Numbered from the stretch's first letter, positions 27,604 to 36,569 are shown. The stretch: DNA of 64,000 nucleotides from Duganella sp. CF402 (GCF_900109645.1 NZ_FOBG01000002.1:558001-622000), one strand, 5' to 3'. Program-made: numbers and translations. The notes: generated from the sequence alone by a model not told the origin.

Positions 27604-29097
27604 ATGACAGAAACCTTGGCCGCATCCCTCCTACAACACGCCGTCGAACTGCACCAGCAGGGACGGCTGGAACCGGCGCAGGCGCTGTACCGGCAAGTGC
27701 TGGAGCTCAACCCGCGCCAGTTCGATGCGCTGCATCTGCTGGGTGTGATCGCGCGCCAGCAAGGCGACTTCAACGCCGCCATCGAACTGATCTCGCGCGC
27801 GCTGGACCTCGACAACGCGCAGGCGACCGCCCACTGCAACCTCGGCGTCGCCTTGCTGGACGCCGGTCGCGTCGACGAAGCGCTGGCCAGCCATGAACGC
27901 GCGCTGGCCTTGAATCCATCTTATGCGCTGGCATGGAGCAATCGCGGCAACGCGTTGCGCCGGCTGGGTCGTCTGAACGAAGCGCTGGACAGCTACCAGC
28001 GCGCGGTGCAATTCAAGCCCGATTACGCCGAAGCGCACTGCAATCGCGCCATCGTCCTGCAAGACATGAACCGCTACCTCGACGCGCTGGGCGCGGCCGA
28101 AGATGCGCTCAACATCAAAGACCGTAACGCCGATGCGTGGCTGGCGCGCGGCCACGCCCTGCACTGCCTGCGCTACCTGCCGGAAGCGGTGGAGAGCTTC
28201 GACCGCGCCATCCACCTGCGTCCCGACTGGGCCGAGGCTTACAGCGCACAGGGCGCGTCGCTGTTCAAACTGGGCGAGTTCGGCGCGGCGCTGGACAGCT
28301 ACGACCAGGCGCTGAAACACCGGCCAGATTACGCGCTGGCGCACTACCATCGCGGCAACGTCCTGCGTGCGCTGGAGCGGCGCGAAGAAGCAATCGCCGC
28401 CTACCGCGCCGCGCTGGCGCATGGCGACAATCCTGAAACGATTGCGTTTGCACTGGCCTCGGTGGGCGAAGGCGAAACGCCGGCCGCGCTGCCAAACGAC
28501 TACGTGCGCTCGCTGTTCGACCAATACGCCAACCACTTCGACCAGCACCTGACCGAAGTGCTGGGCTACAAAACACCGGCCGTGCTGGATGCGCTGCTGC
28601 GTCACGTGGCGCCATCGTCGGAGCTGAACACCGTCGACCTGGGCTGCGGCACCGGCTTGTGCGGTCCCTACCTGCGCGCCTACTCCAAACGCTTGCACGG
28701 CGTCGACCTGTCACAGCCGATGCTGGACAAAGCCGCCGAGCGCCAACTGTACGATGAACTGTCCTGCGCGGACCTGACCGGCTACCTGGCCGACGGCGAA
28801 GGCGCCTACGATCTTGCAGTGGCGGCCGACGTCTTCGTCTACATTGGCGACCTCGCCCCCGTGTTCCGCGCCGTGCACGCCGCATTGCGCCCCGGCGGCC
28901 GCTTCTGCTTCTCGGTGGAAGCCGGCGACGGCGCCGACTACACTCTGCGGCCCTCCAACCGCTACGCCCATACGCCCGCCTACCTGCAACGGCTGGCCGC
29001 CGACACCGGCTTCACCGTGCTGGCCTCGCAAGCCATCGAAGCCCGCCAGGAAAACGGCGCCCCGATCGCCGGCCACGCCCTGCTGCTATGCAAATAG
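27604..29097 (+). CDS. TPR-repeat protein with C-terminal SAM-dependent methyltransferase domain
   Basis: A 497-residue protein. Residues about 1-290 are a run of tetratricopeptide repeats, recognised by the spaced W/L-G-Y-A-P pattern (for example ALAWSNRGNALRRLGRLNEA and DWAEAYSAQGASLFKLGEF). A class I methyltransferase domain follows, with motif I VDLGCGTGLCGPYL near residue 345 and HAALRPGGRFCFSVE later. The TPR part probably binds the protein target or a partner. It overlaps the next gene by ten bases and leads a three-gene overlapping run. The substrate is unknown. Confidence 0.88.
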   Translation: MTETLAASLLQHAVELHQQGRLEPAQALYRQVLELNPRQFDALHLLGVIARQQGDFNAAIELISRALDLDNAQATAHCNLGVALLDAGRVDEALASHERALALNPSYALAWSNRGNALRRLGRLNEALDSYQRAVQFKPDYAEAHCNRAIVLQDMNRYLDALGAAEDALNIKDRNADAWLARGHALHCLRYLPEAVESFDRAIHLRPDWAEAYSAQGASLFKLGEFGAALDSYDQALKHRPDYALAHYHRGNVLRALERREEAIAAYRAALAHGDNPETIAFALASVGEGETPAALPNDYVRSLFDQYANHFDQHLTEVLGYKTPAVLDALLRHVAPSSELNTVDLGCGTGLCGPYLRAYSKRLHGVDLSQPMLDKAAERQLYDELSCADLTGYLADGEGAYDLAVAADVFVYIGDLAPVFRAVHAALRPGGRFCFSVEAGDGADYTLRPSNRYAHTPAYLQRLAADTGFTVLASQAIEARQENGAPIAGHALLLCK

Positions 29098-29711
29098 ACC
29101 ACATCTTCATCCGCGTGCAGCCGGGCGGGCCGGAAGCCGAAGCGTTGAAAGCCTTCGGCCTGACAGAAGGTTCCGGCAATACCCATCCCGGCCAGGGGAC
29201 AGCGAACCGCCGCTTCTTCTTCGCCAACGCCTTCCTTGAATTGCTCTGGATCGCCAACGAGGACGAAGTACGCAGCCCGACCACCTCACCCACCACGCTG
29301 AGTGAACGCCTTGCACCTGAGGGAACGGCCTCGCCGTTCGGCATTTGCTTCCGCCCATCAGAAGCCGGCGAAGTCGCAGACTTCGAGACGTGGGATTACC
29401 AGCCCGCCTATCTGCCGCCCGGCATGGCGATTGGCATCGCGGCCAATACGCCGCTAACCGAGCCAATGTGGTTCTTCGTTTCAAAAGGAGGCCAATGGCA
29501 GCAGCCGATACATCATGCGGCCGGCCTGCGCGAAATCACAGGTATTAAAGTGTTTTCACCATCATCAGGACAAGCGTCACAAGCAGCGCGCTCAAGCGGC
29601 TTGACTTTTGCTCATGGCGAGCAGCATCTGCTGGAAATCAGCTACGATCATGAAGTACAGGGCATGCAAAAAGACTTTCGCCCTGCCCTGCCCCTTATTT
29701 TCAAATACTGA
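29088..29711 (+). CDS. Glyoxalase/VOC-fold protein, function unknown
   Basis: A 207-residue protein starting MQIDHIFIRVQPGGPEAEAL, the first beta-alpha unit of the vicinal-oxygen-chelate fold; ANAFLELLWIANEDEVRSP supplies a glutamate typical of the metal site. The C-terminal half (HAAGLREITGIKVFSPSS) looks like the second module. The superfamily includes dioxygenases, glyoxalases and antibiotic-binding or modifying proteins. The start overlaps the methyltransferase by ten bases, and the stop overlaps the kinase start (TGATG). The reaction cannot be inferred. Confidence 0.75.
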   Translation: MQIDHIFIRVQPGGPEAEALKAFGLTEGSGNTHPGQGTANRRFFFANAFLELLWIANEDEVRSPTTSPTTLSERLAPEGTASPFGICFRPSEAGEVADFETWDYQPAYLPPGMAIGIAANTPLTEPMWFFVSKGGQWQQPIHHAAGLREITGIKVFSPSSGQASQAARSSGLTFAHGEQHLLEISYDHEVQGMQKDFRPALPLIFKY

Positions 29712-30463
29712 TGCACGCTACGATCAAGTCTTTTATCGGCAACGCCATCCTGCAGCGCGACGAAATCGGCGAGTCGCCGTGCCAGGTTTACCGCTTCCGT
29801 CGCGGAGATGAGGTTTTCTTTTTAAAGACCTCGCCGTCGATCTATGCCAGCACCACCTACAGCGTGCTGCGCGAGGCGGCGGTGATGCAGTGGCTGTCCG
29901 GGAAAGTACACGTACCCGAAGTGGTCATGACGGCGCACGACGAGCGGCAGGAATACATGATCACACGCGCCGTGCCCGGCGCGCCGCTGGCCGGTTACCT
30001 GCGGGACGAGCAGCGCGTACTGGAGCTGTTCAAGGAAGCGCTGCGGCAGATGCAGTCCATCTCCATCGCCGACTGCCCCTTCGATTCCGGCGCCGCCGTG
30101 CGCCTGCGCGAACTGGAATTCCTGGTCGGCCAGGGCCTGATCGACGAAGACTACGATTCCGACGCATGGCCCGGCATCGCCACGCCGCAAGACCTGCTGG
30201 CCCGCCTGCACGCCACCATGCCGCGGGAAGAGTTGGTCTTCTCCCACGGCGACTTAGGCGACAGCAATATCTTCGTCTCTGAAAACGACCAACTCCACTT
30301 CATTGACCTCGGCCGAGGCGGCAAAGCCGATCGCTGGCTCGACATCGCCTTCGCCCACCGCAACCTGCGCGAAGAAATCTCCGGCCACCTTGCTACCCAG
30401 CTGTTCACCCGCGATAACCCTGCCAAACGCGAATTCTTCGAACAACTCGACGAGCTGTTCTAA
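29711..30463 (+). CDS. APH(3')-like aminoglycoside phosphotransferase
   Basis: A 250-residue kinase-fold protein. The catalytic loop is FSHGDLGDSNIFV (catalytic aspartate about residue 181) and the metal loop is FIDLGRGGKADRWLDIAFA (aspartate about residue 199), the arrangement of the APH(3') family. The N-lobe has VFFLKTSPS with the ATP-binding lysine, and the chain ends LDELF like APH(3') enzymes, whose C-terminus helps bind the drug. It probably phosphorylates the 3'-hydroxyl of kanamycin/neomycin-type compounds or a related natural sugar. It is chromosomal and translationally coupled to a VOC protein rather than borne on a visible mobile element. Confidence 0.82.
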   Translation: MHATIKSFIGNAILQRDEIGESPCQVYRFRRGDEVFFLKTSPSIYASTTYSVLREAAVMQWLSGKVHVPEVVMTAHDERQEYMITRAVPGAPLAGYLRDEQRVLELFKEALRQMQSISIADCPFDSGAAVRLRELEFLVGQGLIDEDYDSDAWPGIATPQDLLARLHATMPREELVFSHGDLGDSNIFVSENDQLHFIDLGRGGKADRWLDIAFAHRNLREEISGHLATQLFTRDNPAKREFFEQLDELF

Positions 30464-30467
30464 CCCA

Positions 30468-30605
30468 ATTCAGGGTCAGCTCTGTCATTTGGACATGCAG
30501 CACCAATCATTGATGTAGCTCAATACGCAAAAACACGCGAATTTGCGTATTGAGCTACATCAAAGAATGGGCGCGACTGTCCAAATGACAGAGCTGACCC
30601 CGAAT
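30468..30605. repeat. Large composite palindrome (two nested perfect inverted repeats), REP/MITE-like
   Basis: The outer arms, 30473-30495 and 30578-30600, are perfect 23-bp inverted repeats (GGGTCAGCTCTGTC at the outer end); four of the next five outward bases also pair. The inner arms, 30511-30531 and 30542-30562, are perfect 21-bp inverted repeats (TGATGTAGCTCAATACG) with a 10-base loop. Both 15-base spacers are equal in length, so the whole folds into one symmetric hairpin. It has no coding capacity, lies just after the kinase stop and has no transposase nearby. It resembles a REP-type or miniature transposable palindrome and could also end transcription. Confidence 0.85.
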
Positions 30606-30671
30606 GCTGAACTTGCATGGGGCGCTGCGTTACCTTAGAATTCAAAGCTCTTCCCACCACCTCTATCCCCC

Positions 30672-31952
30672 TTGGATACCGTGCCCTTTTGGGTGCAATT
30701 TCTTGCACTCTTTCTTCTGATTCTCTGTTCGGCTTTCTTTGCGATGGCTGAAACCGCCCTGATGGCGGCCAATCGCTATCGTTTGCGCCATGAGGCTAAA
30801 CGCGGTAGCCGCCGCGCGATCACGACGCTGTGGCTGCTCGAGCGCACCGATAAGCTGCTGTCGCTGGTGCTGATCGCCAATACGCTGTTCAATGCCGCCG
30901 CCACCGCGCTGGTGACCTCGATCGCCATCCAGGCCTTCGGCCATGACGACAACGTGATCACGCTGTCCACCGGCGGCGTGGCGTTCCTGCTGATTGTGTT
31001 CGCGGAAATTTCGCCCAAGGTGATCGGCGCCACTTTCCCGGAAAAGATCGCCCTGCCCACCAGCATGGTGCTCAAGCCGCTGATGGCGGTGTCCAAGCCG
31101 GTGATCTGGTTCGTCAATCTGTTCGTGTCGATGCTGCTCAAGGTGTTCGGCATCACGGCCGGCTCGCACGCCCACGATGCGCGCCTGTCGCCCGACGAGC
31201 TGCGCTCGATCGTGCTGGAAGGCGGCAACTTCATCCCGCAAAAACACAAGTCCATCCTGCTCAATCTGTTCGATCTGGAAACCATTTCGGTCGAGGACAT
31301 CATGACGCCGCGCGCGCAGATCGAGGCGCTCGACCTCGAACAGCCGCTCGAGGACATCATGCGCGAGCTGACTACCTGCTACCACAACAAGCTGCCGGTC
31401 TATGAAGGCGAGATCAATCGCATCGTCGGCATCCTGCATGTGCGCAAGGTGCTGGCCCTGCTCAACCAGGAAGAAGAGCTGAGCACCGATCATCTGCGCG
31501 CCCTGCTGACCACGCCCTACTTCATCCCGCAGGACACACGCCTGTTCACCCAGCTGCAGTACTTCCAGGAGAACAAGGAACGGCTCGGCATCATCGTCGA
31601 TGAATACGGCGAGGTGCAGGGCCTGGTCACGCTGGACGATATCATCGAGGAGATGATCGGCGAATTCACCACCTCCACGCCGAGCGCGGCCAAGGCCGAC
31701 AGCTTCGGCTGGGACGCCAGCGGCGAATGCCTGCTCGACGGCGCCACCCCGCTGCGCGACGTCAACAAGCGGCTCGGCCTCAGTTTCCCGCTCGACGGCC
31801 CCAAGACCCTGAACGGCATGCTGCTGGAACTGTTGCAAGAAATTCCAGACGCGCCGATCAGCCTCAAGGTCGACCAGTGCATCATCGAGGTGGTGCAGGT
31901 GCACGACCAGGCCATCAAAGTCGTCAAATTGCGACGCCCACCCTCCCGCTAA
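30672..31952 (+). CDS. CNNM/HlyC-CorC family transporter-like protein
   Basis: A 426-residue membrane protein. An N-terminal domain of about four membrane segments (CNNM/DUF21; MAETALMAANRYRLRH in the first loop) is followed by a CBS pair (SVEDIMTPRAQIEALDL and YFIPQDTRLFTQLQYFQENK) and a C-terminal CorC domain. The start is TTG 30672 (MDTVPFWVQFLALF); GTG 30681 is an alternative and neither has a strong ribosome site. Members are linked to magnesium or cobalt efflux; the name hemolysin in databases is historical. It follows the palindrome and precedes pilB. Confidence 0.88.
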   Translation: MDTVPFWVQFLALFLLILCSAFFAMAETALMAANRYRLRHEAKRGSRRAITTLWLLERTDKLLSLVLIANTLFNAAATALVTSIAIQAFGHDDNVITLSTGGVAFLLIVFAEISPKVIGATFPEKIALPTSMVLKPLMAVSKPVIWFVNLFVSMLLKVFGITAGSHAHDARLSPDELRSIVLEGGNFIPQKHKSILLNLFDLETISVEDIMTPRAQIEALDLEQPLEDIMRELTTCYHNKLPVYEGEINRIVGILHVRKVLALLNQEEELSTDHLRALLTTPYFIPQDTRLFTQLQYFQENKERLGIIVDEYGEVQGLVTLDDIIEEMIGEFTTSTPSAAKADSFGWDASGECLLDGATPLRDVNKRLGLSFPLDGPKTLNGMLLELLQEIPDAPISLKVDQCIIEVVQVHDQAIKVVKLRRPPSR

Positions 31953-32024
31953 AGCCGGTAAAAGCAAGCAAACGCGTGGGCGCACGCAACAGAGCGGAGT
32001 AAAATTGTTTCACGGGCTTTACAA

Positions 32025-32048
32025 AAATAATGCCTGAGAGCATTATTT
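32025..32048 (+). terminator. Hairpin between the CorC-like gene and pilB
   Basis: AAATAATGC (32025-32033) and GCATTATTT (32040-32048) form a 9-bp perfect stem with a 6-base loop. The AT-rich stem ends in TTT but has no longer U-run, so it is a weak terminator candidate or a leader structure of the pilB transcript. Confidence 0.35.
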
Positions 32049-32082
32049 GGGATCGCCCTCCTCCAACCTGACCCACGCGACT

Positions 32083-33813
32083 ATGGCAGCAGTCCTACCG
32101 AACGCAGCGCCAGGCGCCCCGATGCCGGGGTTGGCAAGGGCATTGCTGCAAGCCGGCCGCCTGACCGCCCCGCAAGCCGAGGGTTTGTTAAAGAAGTCGG
32201 TGGCGGAGAAGCAGGCCTTCATTGATGTGCTGCTGGCCAGCGGCAGCATCGACTCCAAGGCGCTGGCCGCCTTCTGCGCCGAAACCTTCGCCTATCCGCT
32301 GATGGACGTCAGCGCGCTCAGTATCGAGGCACTGCCGCCCAAGATCATCGACCACAAGCTGATGCAGACCCAGCGCGTGATCGCCCTTGCCAAGCGCGGC
32401 AACAAGATGTCGGTGGCGATTTCCGATCCGACCAACATCCAGGCGCTGGACCAGATCAAGTTCCAGACCGAGTCCACGGTCGAGCCGGTCATCGTGGCGC
32501 ACGACGCGCTGCTGCAGCTGCTGGCGCGCATCAGCAAGAGCAGCGAGCAAAGCATCGCCGAGCTGGCCGGCGAGGAAGCCGATATCCAGTTCGCCGAGGA
32601 GGAGGAAGCGCCCAATACGGTGGCCGACGCCGGCGCCAACGATGTGGAAGACGCGCCGGTGGTGCGCTTCCTCAACAAGATGCTGATGGACGCGGTCAAC
32701 ATGGGCGCCTCCGACTTGCACTTCGAGCCGTTTGAAAAGTTTTACCGCATCCGCTTCCGCGTCGACGGCGTGCTGATCGAGCATGCCCAGCCGCCGATCT
32801 CGATCAAGGAAAAGCTGGTGTCGCGCATCAAGGTGCTGGCCAAGCTCGATATCTCGGAAAAGCGCGTGCCGCAGGACGGCCGCATGCGCCTGATCGTCTC
32901 GCCGACCAAGACCATCGACCTGCGCATCTCCACCCTGCCCACCCTGTTCGGCGAAAAGACCGTGATGCGTATCCTCGACGCCACCCAGGCGCAGATGGGC
33001 ATCGATTCGCTCGGCTACGATCCCGACCAGAAGGAACTGCTGCTGGACGCCATTCAGCGCCCTTACGGCATGGTGCTGGTGACCGGCCCGACCGGCTCCG
33101 GCAAGACGGTGTCGCTGTACACCTGCCTCAACATCCTGAACAAGCCCGGCATCAATATCTCGACCGCCGAAGACCCGGCCGAGATCAACCTGCCCGGCGT
33201 CAACCAGGTCAACGTCAACGACCGCGCCGGCCTGACCTTCCCGGTGGCGCTGAAATCGTTCCTGCGCCAGGACCCGGACATCATCATGGTCGGCGAGATC
33301 CGCGACCTCGAAACCGCCGACATCGCCATCAAGGCGGCGCAGACCGGGCACATGGTGTTCTCCACCCTGCACACCAACGACGCGCCGTCGACGCTGACGC
33401 GCCTGATGAACATGGGCGTGGCGCCGTTCAACATCGCCTCGTCGGTGATCCTGATTACCGCCCAGCGCCTGGCGCGCCGCCTGTGCAACTGCAAGCAGCC
33501 GGTCGACATCGCGCCCGACTTGCTGGTCAAGGCCGGCTTCAAACCGGAAGAGCTGGACGGCAGCTGGAAACCCTACGGCCCGGTCGGCTGTGAGCGCTGC
33601 AATGGCGGCGGCTACAAAGGCCGGGTCGGCATCTACCAGATCATGCCGATCACGCCCGCGATCGAAGCCTTGATTCTGGCCCACGGCAACTCGATGGACA
33701 TCGCCGCCCAGTCCGAGAAGGAAGGCGTGAAGTCGCTGCGCCAGTCCGGACTGGTGAAGGTCAAGGGCGGCCTGACCAGCCTGGAAGAAGTACTCGGCTG
33801 CACCAACGAATAG
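32083..33813 (+). CDS. pilB: Type IV pilus assembly ATPase PilB
   Basis: A 576-residue ATPase. I use ATG 32083 (MAAVLPNAAPGAP); a TTG at 32047 would add twelve residues, and neither has a good ribosome site. An N-terminal T2SSE_N domain is followed by the motor: Walker A GPTGSGKTVSLYT, Asp box, Walker B DPDIIMVGEIRDLETADI, and the paired cysteines CNC and CERC of the zinc site. It hydrolyses ATP on the cytoplasmic face to drive pilus extension through PilC. pilC follows ten bases later. Confidence 0.95.
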   Translation: MAAVLPNAAPGAPMPGLARALLQAGRLTAPQAEGLLKKSVAEKQAFIDVLLASGSIDSKALAAFCAETFAYPLMDVSALSIEALPPKIIDHKLMQTQRVIALAKRGNKMSVAISDPTNIQALDQIKFQTESTVEPVIVAHDALLQLLARISKSSEQSIAELAGEEADIQFAEEEEAPNTVADAGANDVEDAPVVRFLNKMLMDAVNMGASDLHFEPFEKFYRIRFRVDGVLIEHAQPPISIKEKLVSRIKVLAKLDISEKRVPQDGRMRLIVSPTKTIDLRISTLPTLFGEKTVMRILDATQAQMGIDSLGYDPDQKELLLDAIQRPYGMVLVTGPTGSGKTVSLYTCLNILNKPGINISTAEDPAEINLPGVNQVNVNDRAGLTFPVALKSFLRQDPDIIMVGEIRDLETADIAIKAAQTGHMVFSTLHTNDAPSTLTRLMNMGVAPFNIASSVILITAQRLARRLCNCKQPVDIAPDLLVKAGFKPEELDGSWKPYGPVGCERCNGGGYKGRVGIYQIMPITPAIEALILAHGNSMDIAAQSEKEGVKSLRQSGLVKVKGGLTSLEEVLGCTNE

Positions 33814-33823
33814 GATAGCGATC

Positions 33824-35041
33824 ATGGCAACATCGGGCGGCAATCAGATCAAGGAGTCGGTCTTCTCGTGGGAAGGCAAGGACAAGACCGGCAAGACGGT
33901 GCGCGGCGAGCTGCGCGCCGGCGGCGAGGCGGTGGTCAACGTCACCTTGCGCCGGCAAGGCATCATGGTCACCAAGGTCAAGAAGAAGGCCTACCGCTCG
34001 GGCAAGAAAGTCACCGACAAGGACATCACGCTGTTTACGCGCCAGCTGGCCACCATGATGAAGGCCGGCGTGCCGCTGCTGCAGTCGTTCGACATCGTCG
34101 GCAAGGGCCACGCCAATCCGTCGGTGGCCAAGCTGGTGATGGATTTGCGCGCCGATATCGAGACCGGCACCAGCCTGAACCAGGCGTTCCGCAAGTTCCC
34201 GCTGTACTTCGACCCGCTGTTCTGCAACCTGGTCGGCGCCGGCGAACAGGCCGGCATCCTGGAGGACCTGCTGACCCGGCTCGCCATCTACAAGGAAAAG
34301 ACGCTGGCCATGAAGGCCAAGATCAAGTCGGCCCTGACCTACCCGGTGTCGATCCTCGGGGTGGCGTTCATCGTCACGGCGGTGATCATGATCTGGGTGG
34401 TGCCGGCCTTCAAGGAAGTGTTTGCCAGCTTTGGCGCCAACCTGCCGGCGCCGACCCTGTTCGTGATGGCGCTGTCGGAATTCTTCGTGCAGTGGTGGTG
34501 GGCCATCTTCGGCAGCCTGTTCGCGGCGATTTACTTCTTCTTCCGCGCCTGGCAGCGCTCGCTGCAAGTGCAGCGCTTCATGGACAAGCTGCTGCTCAAG
34601 CTGCCCATCTTCGGCGAGGTGATCCGCAAGGCCACGGTGGCGCGCTGGACCCGCACCCTGTCGACCATGTTCGCGGCCGGCGTGCCGCTGGTGGAATCGC
34701 TGGACTCGGTCGGCGGCGCGGCCGGCAACGCGGTCTACCTCGACGCCACGCGCAAGATCCAGACCGAAGTCAGCACCGGCACCAGCCTGACCGTGGCCAT
34801 GCAGAACGCCGACGTGTTCCCCAATATGGTCACGCAGATGGTGTCGATCGGCGAGGAGTCCGGCTCGCTCGACGCCATGCTGTCCAAGGTGGCCGACTTC
34901 TACGAGGAAGAAGTGGACGAGGCCGTGGCCGCGCTGTCGAGCCTGATGGAGCCGATGATCATGGTCATCCTCGGCGTGCTGATCGGCGGCCTGGTGGTGG
35001 CCATGTACCTGCCGATCTTCAAGCTCGGCTCGGTGGTCTGA
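33824..35041 (+). CDS. pilC: Type IV pilus inner-membrane platform protein PilC
   Basis: A 405-residue protein with two T2SSF domains, each starting with a short cytoplasmic helical bundle (FTRQLATMMKAGVPLLQSFD and WTRTLSTMFAAGVPLVESLD) and followed by membrane segments (ALTYPVSILGVAFIVTAVIM; IMVILGVLIGGLVVAMYLPI). PilC forms the platform that PilB turns to add pilins. It lies ten bases after pilB. A response-regulator gene begins two bases after its stop, so the pil operon is interrupted by signalling genes before pilD. Confidence 0.95.
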   Translation: MATSGGNQIKESVFSWEGKDKTGKTVRGELRAGGEAVVNVTLRRQGIMVTKVKKKAYRSGKKVTDKDITLFTRQLATMMKAGVPLLQSFDIVGKGHANPSVAKLVMDLRADIETGTSLNQAFRKFPLYFDPLFCNLVGAGEQAGILEDLLTRLAIYKEKTLAMKAKIKSALTYPVSILGVAFIVTAVIMIWVVPAFKEVFASFGANLPAPTLFVMALSEFFVQWWWAIFGSLFAAIYFFFRAWQRSLQVQRFMDKLLLKLPIFGEVIRKATVARWTRTLSTMFAAGVPLVESLDSVGGAAGNAVYLDATRKIQTEVSTGTSLTVAMQNADVFPNMVTQMVSIGEESGSLDAMLSKVADFYEEEVDEAVAALSSLMEPMIMVILGVLIGGLVVAMYLPIFKLGSVV

Positions 35042-35043
35042 AG

Positions 35044-35697
35044 ATGGCCACGGTCCCGATCACCGTGATGACGGCGGACGATCACCCGTTGTTCCGCCAG
35101 GGCATCGCCAGCGTGCTGGCCAGCGATCCGGCGTTCCGGCTGGTGGCCGAGGCCGCCGGCGGTCGCGAGGCGATCACGCTGTACCGCAACCTGCGGCCCG
35201 ACCTGGTGCTGATGGATATCCAGATGCCGGACCTGGACGGCGTTGAAACCACGCACATCATCCGCAACGAATTCCCGCACGCCGCCGTGGTGGTGCTGAC
35301 CACCTACGAGGGCGACGCGCTGGTGATGCGCGCCATGAAGGCCGGCGCCGCCGGCTACCTGCTGAAAAGCGCGGCCCGGCGCGACATGCTCGACACCCTG
35401 CGCGCGGTCCACTCCGGCCGGCGCCACGTGCCGCCGCTGCTGGTGCAGGCAGTGGCGCGCCACATGCCCGGCGATGAACTGACCCCGCGTGAAATCCAGG
35501 TACTGGAACTGGCCGCGCTGGGCAAGAGCAACCGCCTGATCGGCCGCCAGCTGTGCATCGCCGAGGAAACCGTCAAAGTCCACATGAAAAATCTGATGGC
35601 CAAGCTGCAGGCCAACGACCGCACCCACGCCGTGCTGATCGCGCTCGGCCGCGGCATCATCGGCATGCGCAACCGGCCGCGCCCGCTGGTCAACTGA
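35044..35697 (+). CDS. NarL/FixJ-type response regulator inserted in the pil locus
   Basis: A 217-residue regulator. The receiver domain (residues 5-120) has ADDHPLFRQG with the acidic pair, phosphoacceptor aspartate at about residue 58 (VLMDIQMPD) and the conserved lysine in GYLLKSA. A LuxR-type helix-turn-helix follows (LTPREIQVLELAALGKSN). The start is two bases after the pilC stop, so it is almost certainly co-transcribed with pilBC. A histidine kinase gene converges on it with a 20-bp gap and is its likely partner. Targets are unknown; control of pili or surface behaviour is suggested by position only. Confidence 0.93.
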   Translation: MATVPITVMTADDHPLFRQGIASVLASDPAFRLVAEAAGGREAITLYRNLRPDLVLMDIQMPDLDGVETTHIIRNEFPHAAVVVLTTYEGDALVMRAMKAGAAGYLLKSAARRDMLDTLRAVHSGRRHVPPLLVQAVARHMPGDELTPREIQVLELAALGKSNRLIGRQLCIAEETVKVHMKNLMAKLQANDRTHAVLIALGRGIIGMRNRPRPLVN

Positions 35698-35717
35698 GCC
35701 AGTCCAGCCCTGCGCCG

Positions 35718-36569
35718 CTAGCTGCCTGCCTCGGTGCGGCCCAGCCAGGCCGCCAGCCGCTGCTGCCAGCCGCTCTTGCGCGGGCTCTGGTAACAGACTT
35801 CGCCCGGCACCTTGAGGATCACTTCCGTGCCCTGCTCCGGCAAACTCAACACCTCCAGCGTACCGCCCAGCCGCGCGGCGCGCTCGCGCATGCCTGCCAG
35901 CCCGCGCGGCGGCTGCGCCATGCCCTTGCCGTCGTCGCGCACATAGACCAGGAAAAATTCGCAGCCATACACCAGCTCCAGCTCGATGGTGGCGGCCTGC
36001 GCATGCTGGAAGGCGTTGTACAGCGCTTCGCGCGCGATGGCGTAGATTTCCTCGCCACGGTCGCCATCGATGAAAGCCTGCTCGCCGCCGACCAGCATGC
36101 GGAACGGGATGTTGAAATTGTCCTGCAGCGACTGGCCGATGGCCGCCAACGCCTGGCTCAGGTTGTCGCCGTACACCACCGGCATGCGCAATGCCAGGAT
36201 CTGGTGGCGGCCTTCGGCCAGCACGTCGTCGGCCTGGTCCAGGATGCGCTCGATGGTGAGGCGTTCCGGGCTGTCGGCCGCCAGCCGGTGGCCGACGCCC
36301 TGGATGCGCAGGATCAGGCCCTGCATGCTTTGCAGCAGGGTGTCGTGCAGGCCGGTGGCCACGCGCTCGCGCTCGGCCAGCAGGCGCAGGCGCGCCTCGT
36401 AGCCGCGCCTTACACGGCGCAGGCAAATCACAAACGCGGCCAGGAAAGCAAAGCAGGACAACAATAGCCCGAGCAGCAAAAACAGCGGTGTCTGGGAAAA
36501 CGACGACAAGATAGCTCCGGGCGGGAAAACAGAACTGCCACCTTGCCAGTGTTCCCGGCGCTTGCCCAT
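35718..36569 (-). CDS. Sensor histidine kinase, NarX/DegS-like (HisKA_3)
   Basis: A 283-residue kinase with one membrane segment at about residues 28-51 (LFLLLGLLLSCFAFLAAFVI), almost no periplasmic part, then a HisKA_3 dimerisation helix with phosphoacceptor histidine in ERVATGLHDTLLQSMQGL (about residue 75) and a HATPase domain (REALYNAFQHAQAA; VRDDGKGM; GLAGMRERAARLGG). With no obvious sensor domain it may sense through its membrane segment or need a partner protein. The start at 36569 has GGGGAG almost touching the ATG, so the exact start is uncertain. It converges on the response regulator and is divergent from pilD. Confidence 0.88.
   Translation of the reverse strand: MGKRREHWQGGSSVFPPGAILSSFSQTPLFLLLGLLLSCFAFLAAFVICLRRVRRGYEARLRLLAERERVATGLHDTLLQSMQGLILRIQGVGHRLAADSPERLTIERILDQADDVLAEGRHQILALRMPVVYGDNLSQALAAIGQSLQDNFNIPFRMLVGGEQAFIDGDRGEEIYAIAREALYNAFQHAQAATIELELVYGCEFFLVYVRDDGKGMAQPPRGLAGMRERAARLGGTLEVLSLPEQGTEVILKVPGEVCYQSPRKSGWQQRLAAWLGRTEAGS

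Noticed and set aside
29711..30463. Recently acquired resistance cassette
   Set aside because: The kinase is coupled to neighbours with similar base composition and there is no integrase, attC site or insertion sequence; the palindrome beside it is not a known cassette element.
33868..35697. A 609-codon frame that would fuse an out-of-frame pilC shadow to the response regulator
   Set aside because: Only the part from 35044 is coding; the upstream part is the shifted frame of pilC, and the regulator has its own ATG two bases after the pilC stop.
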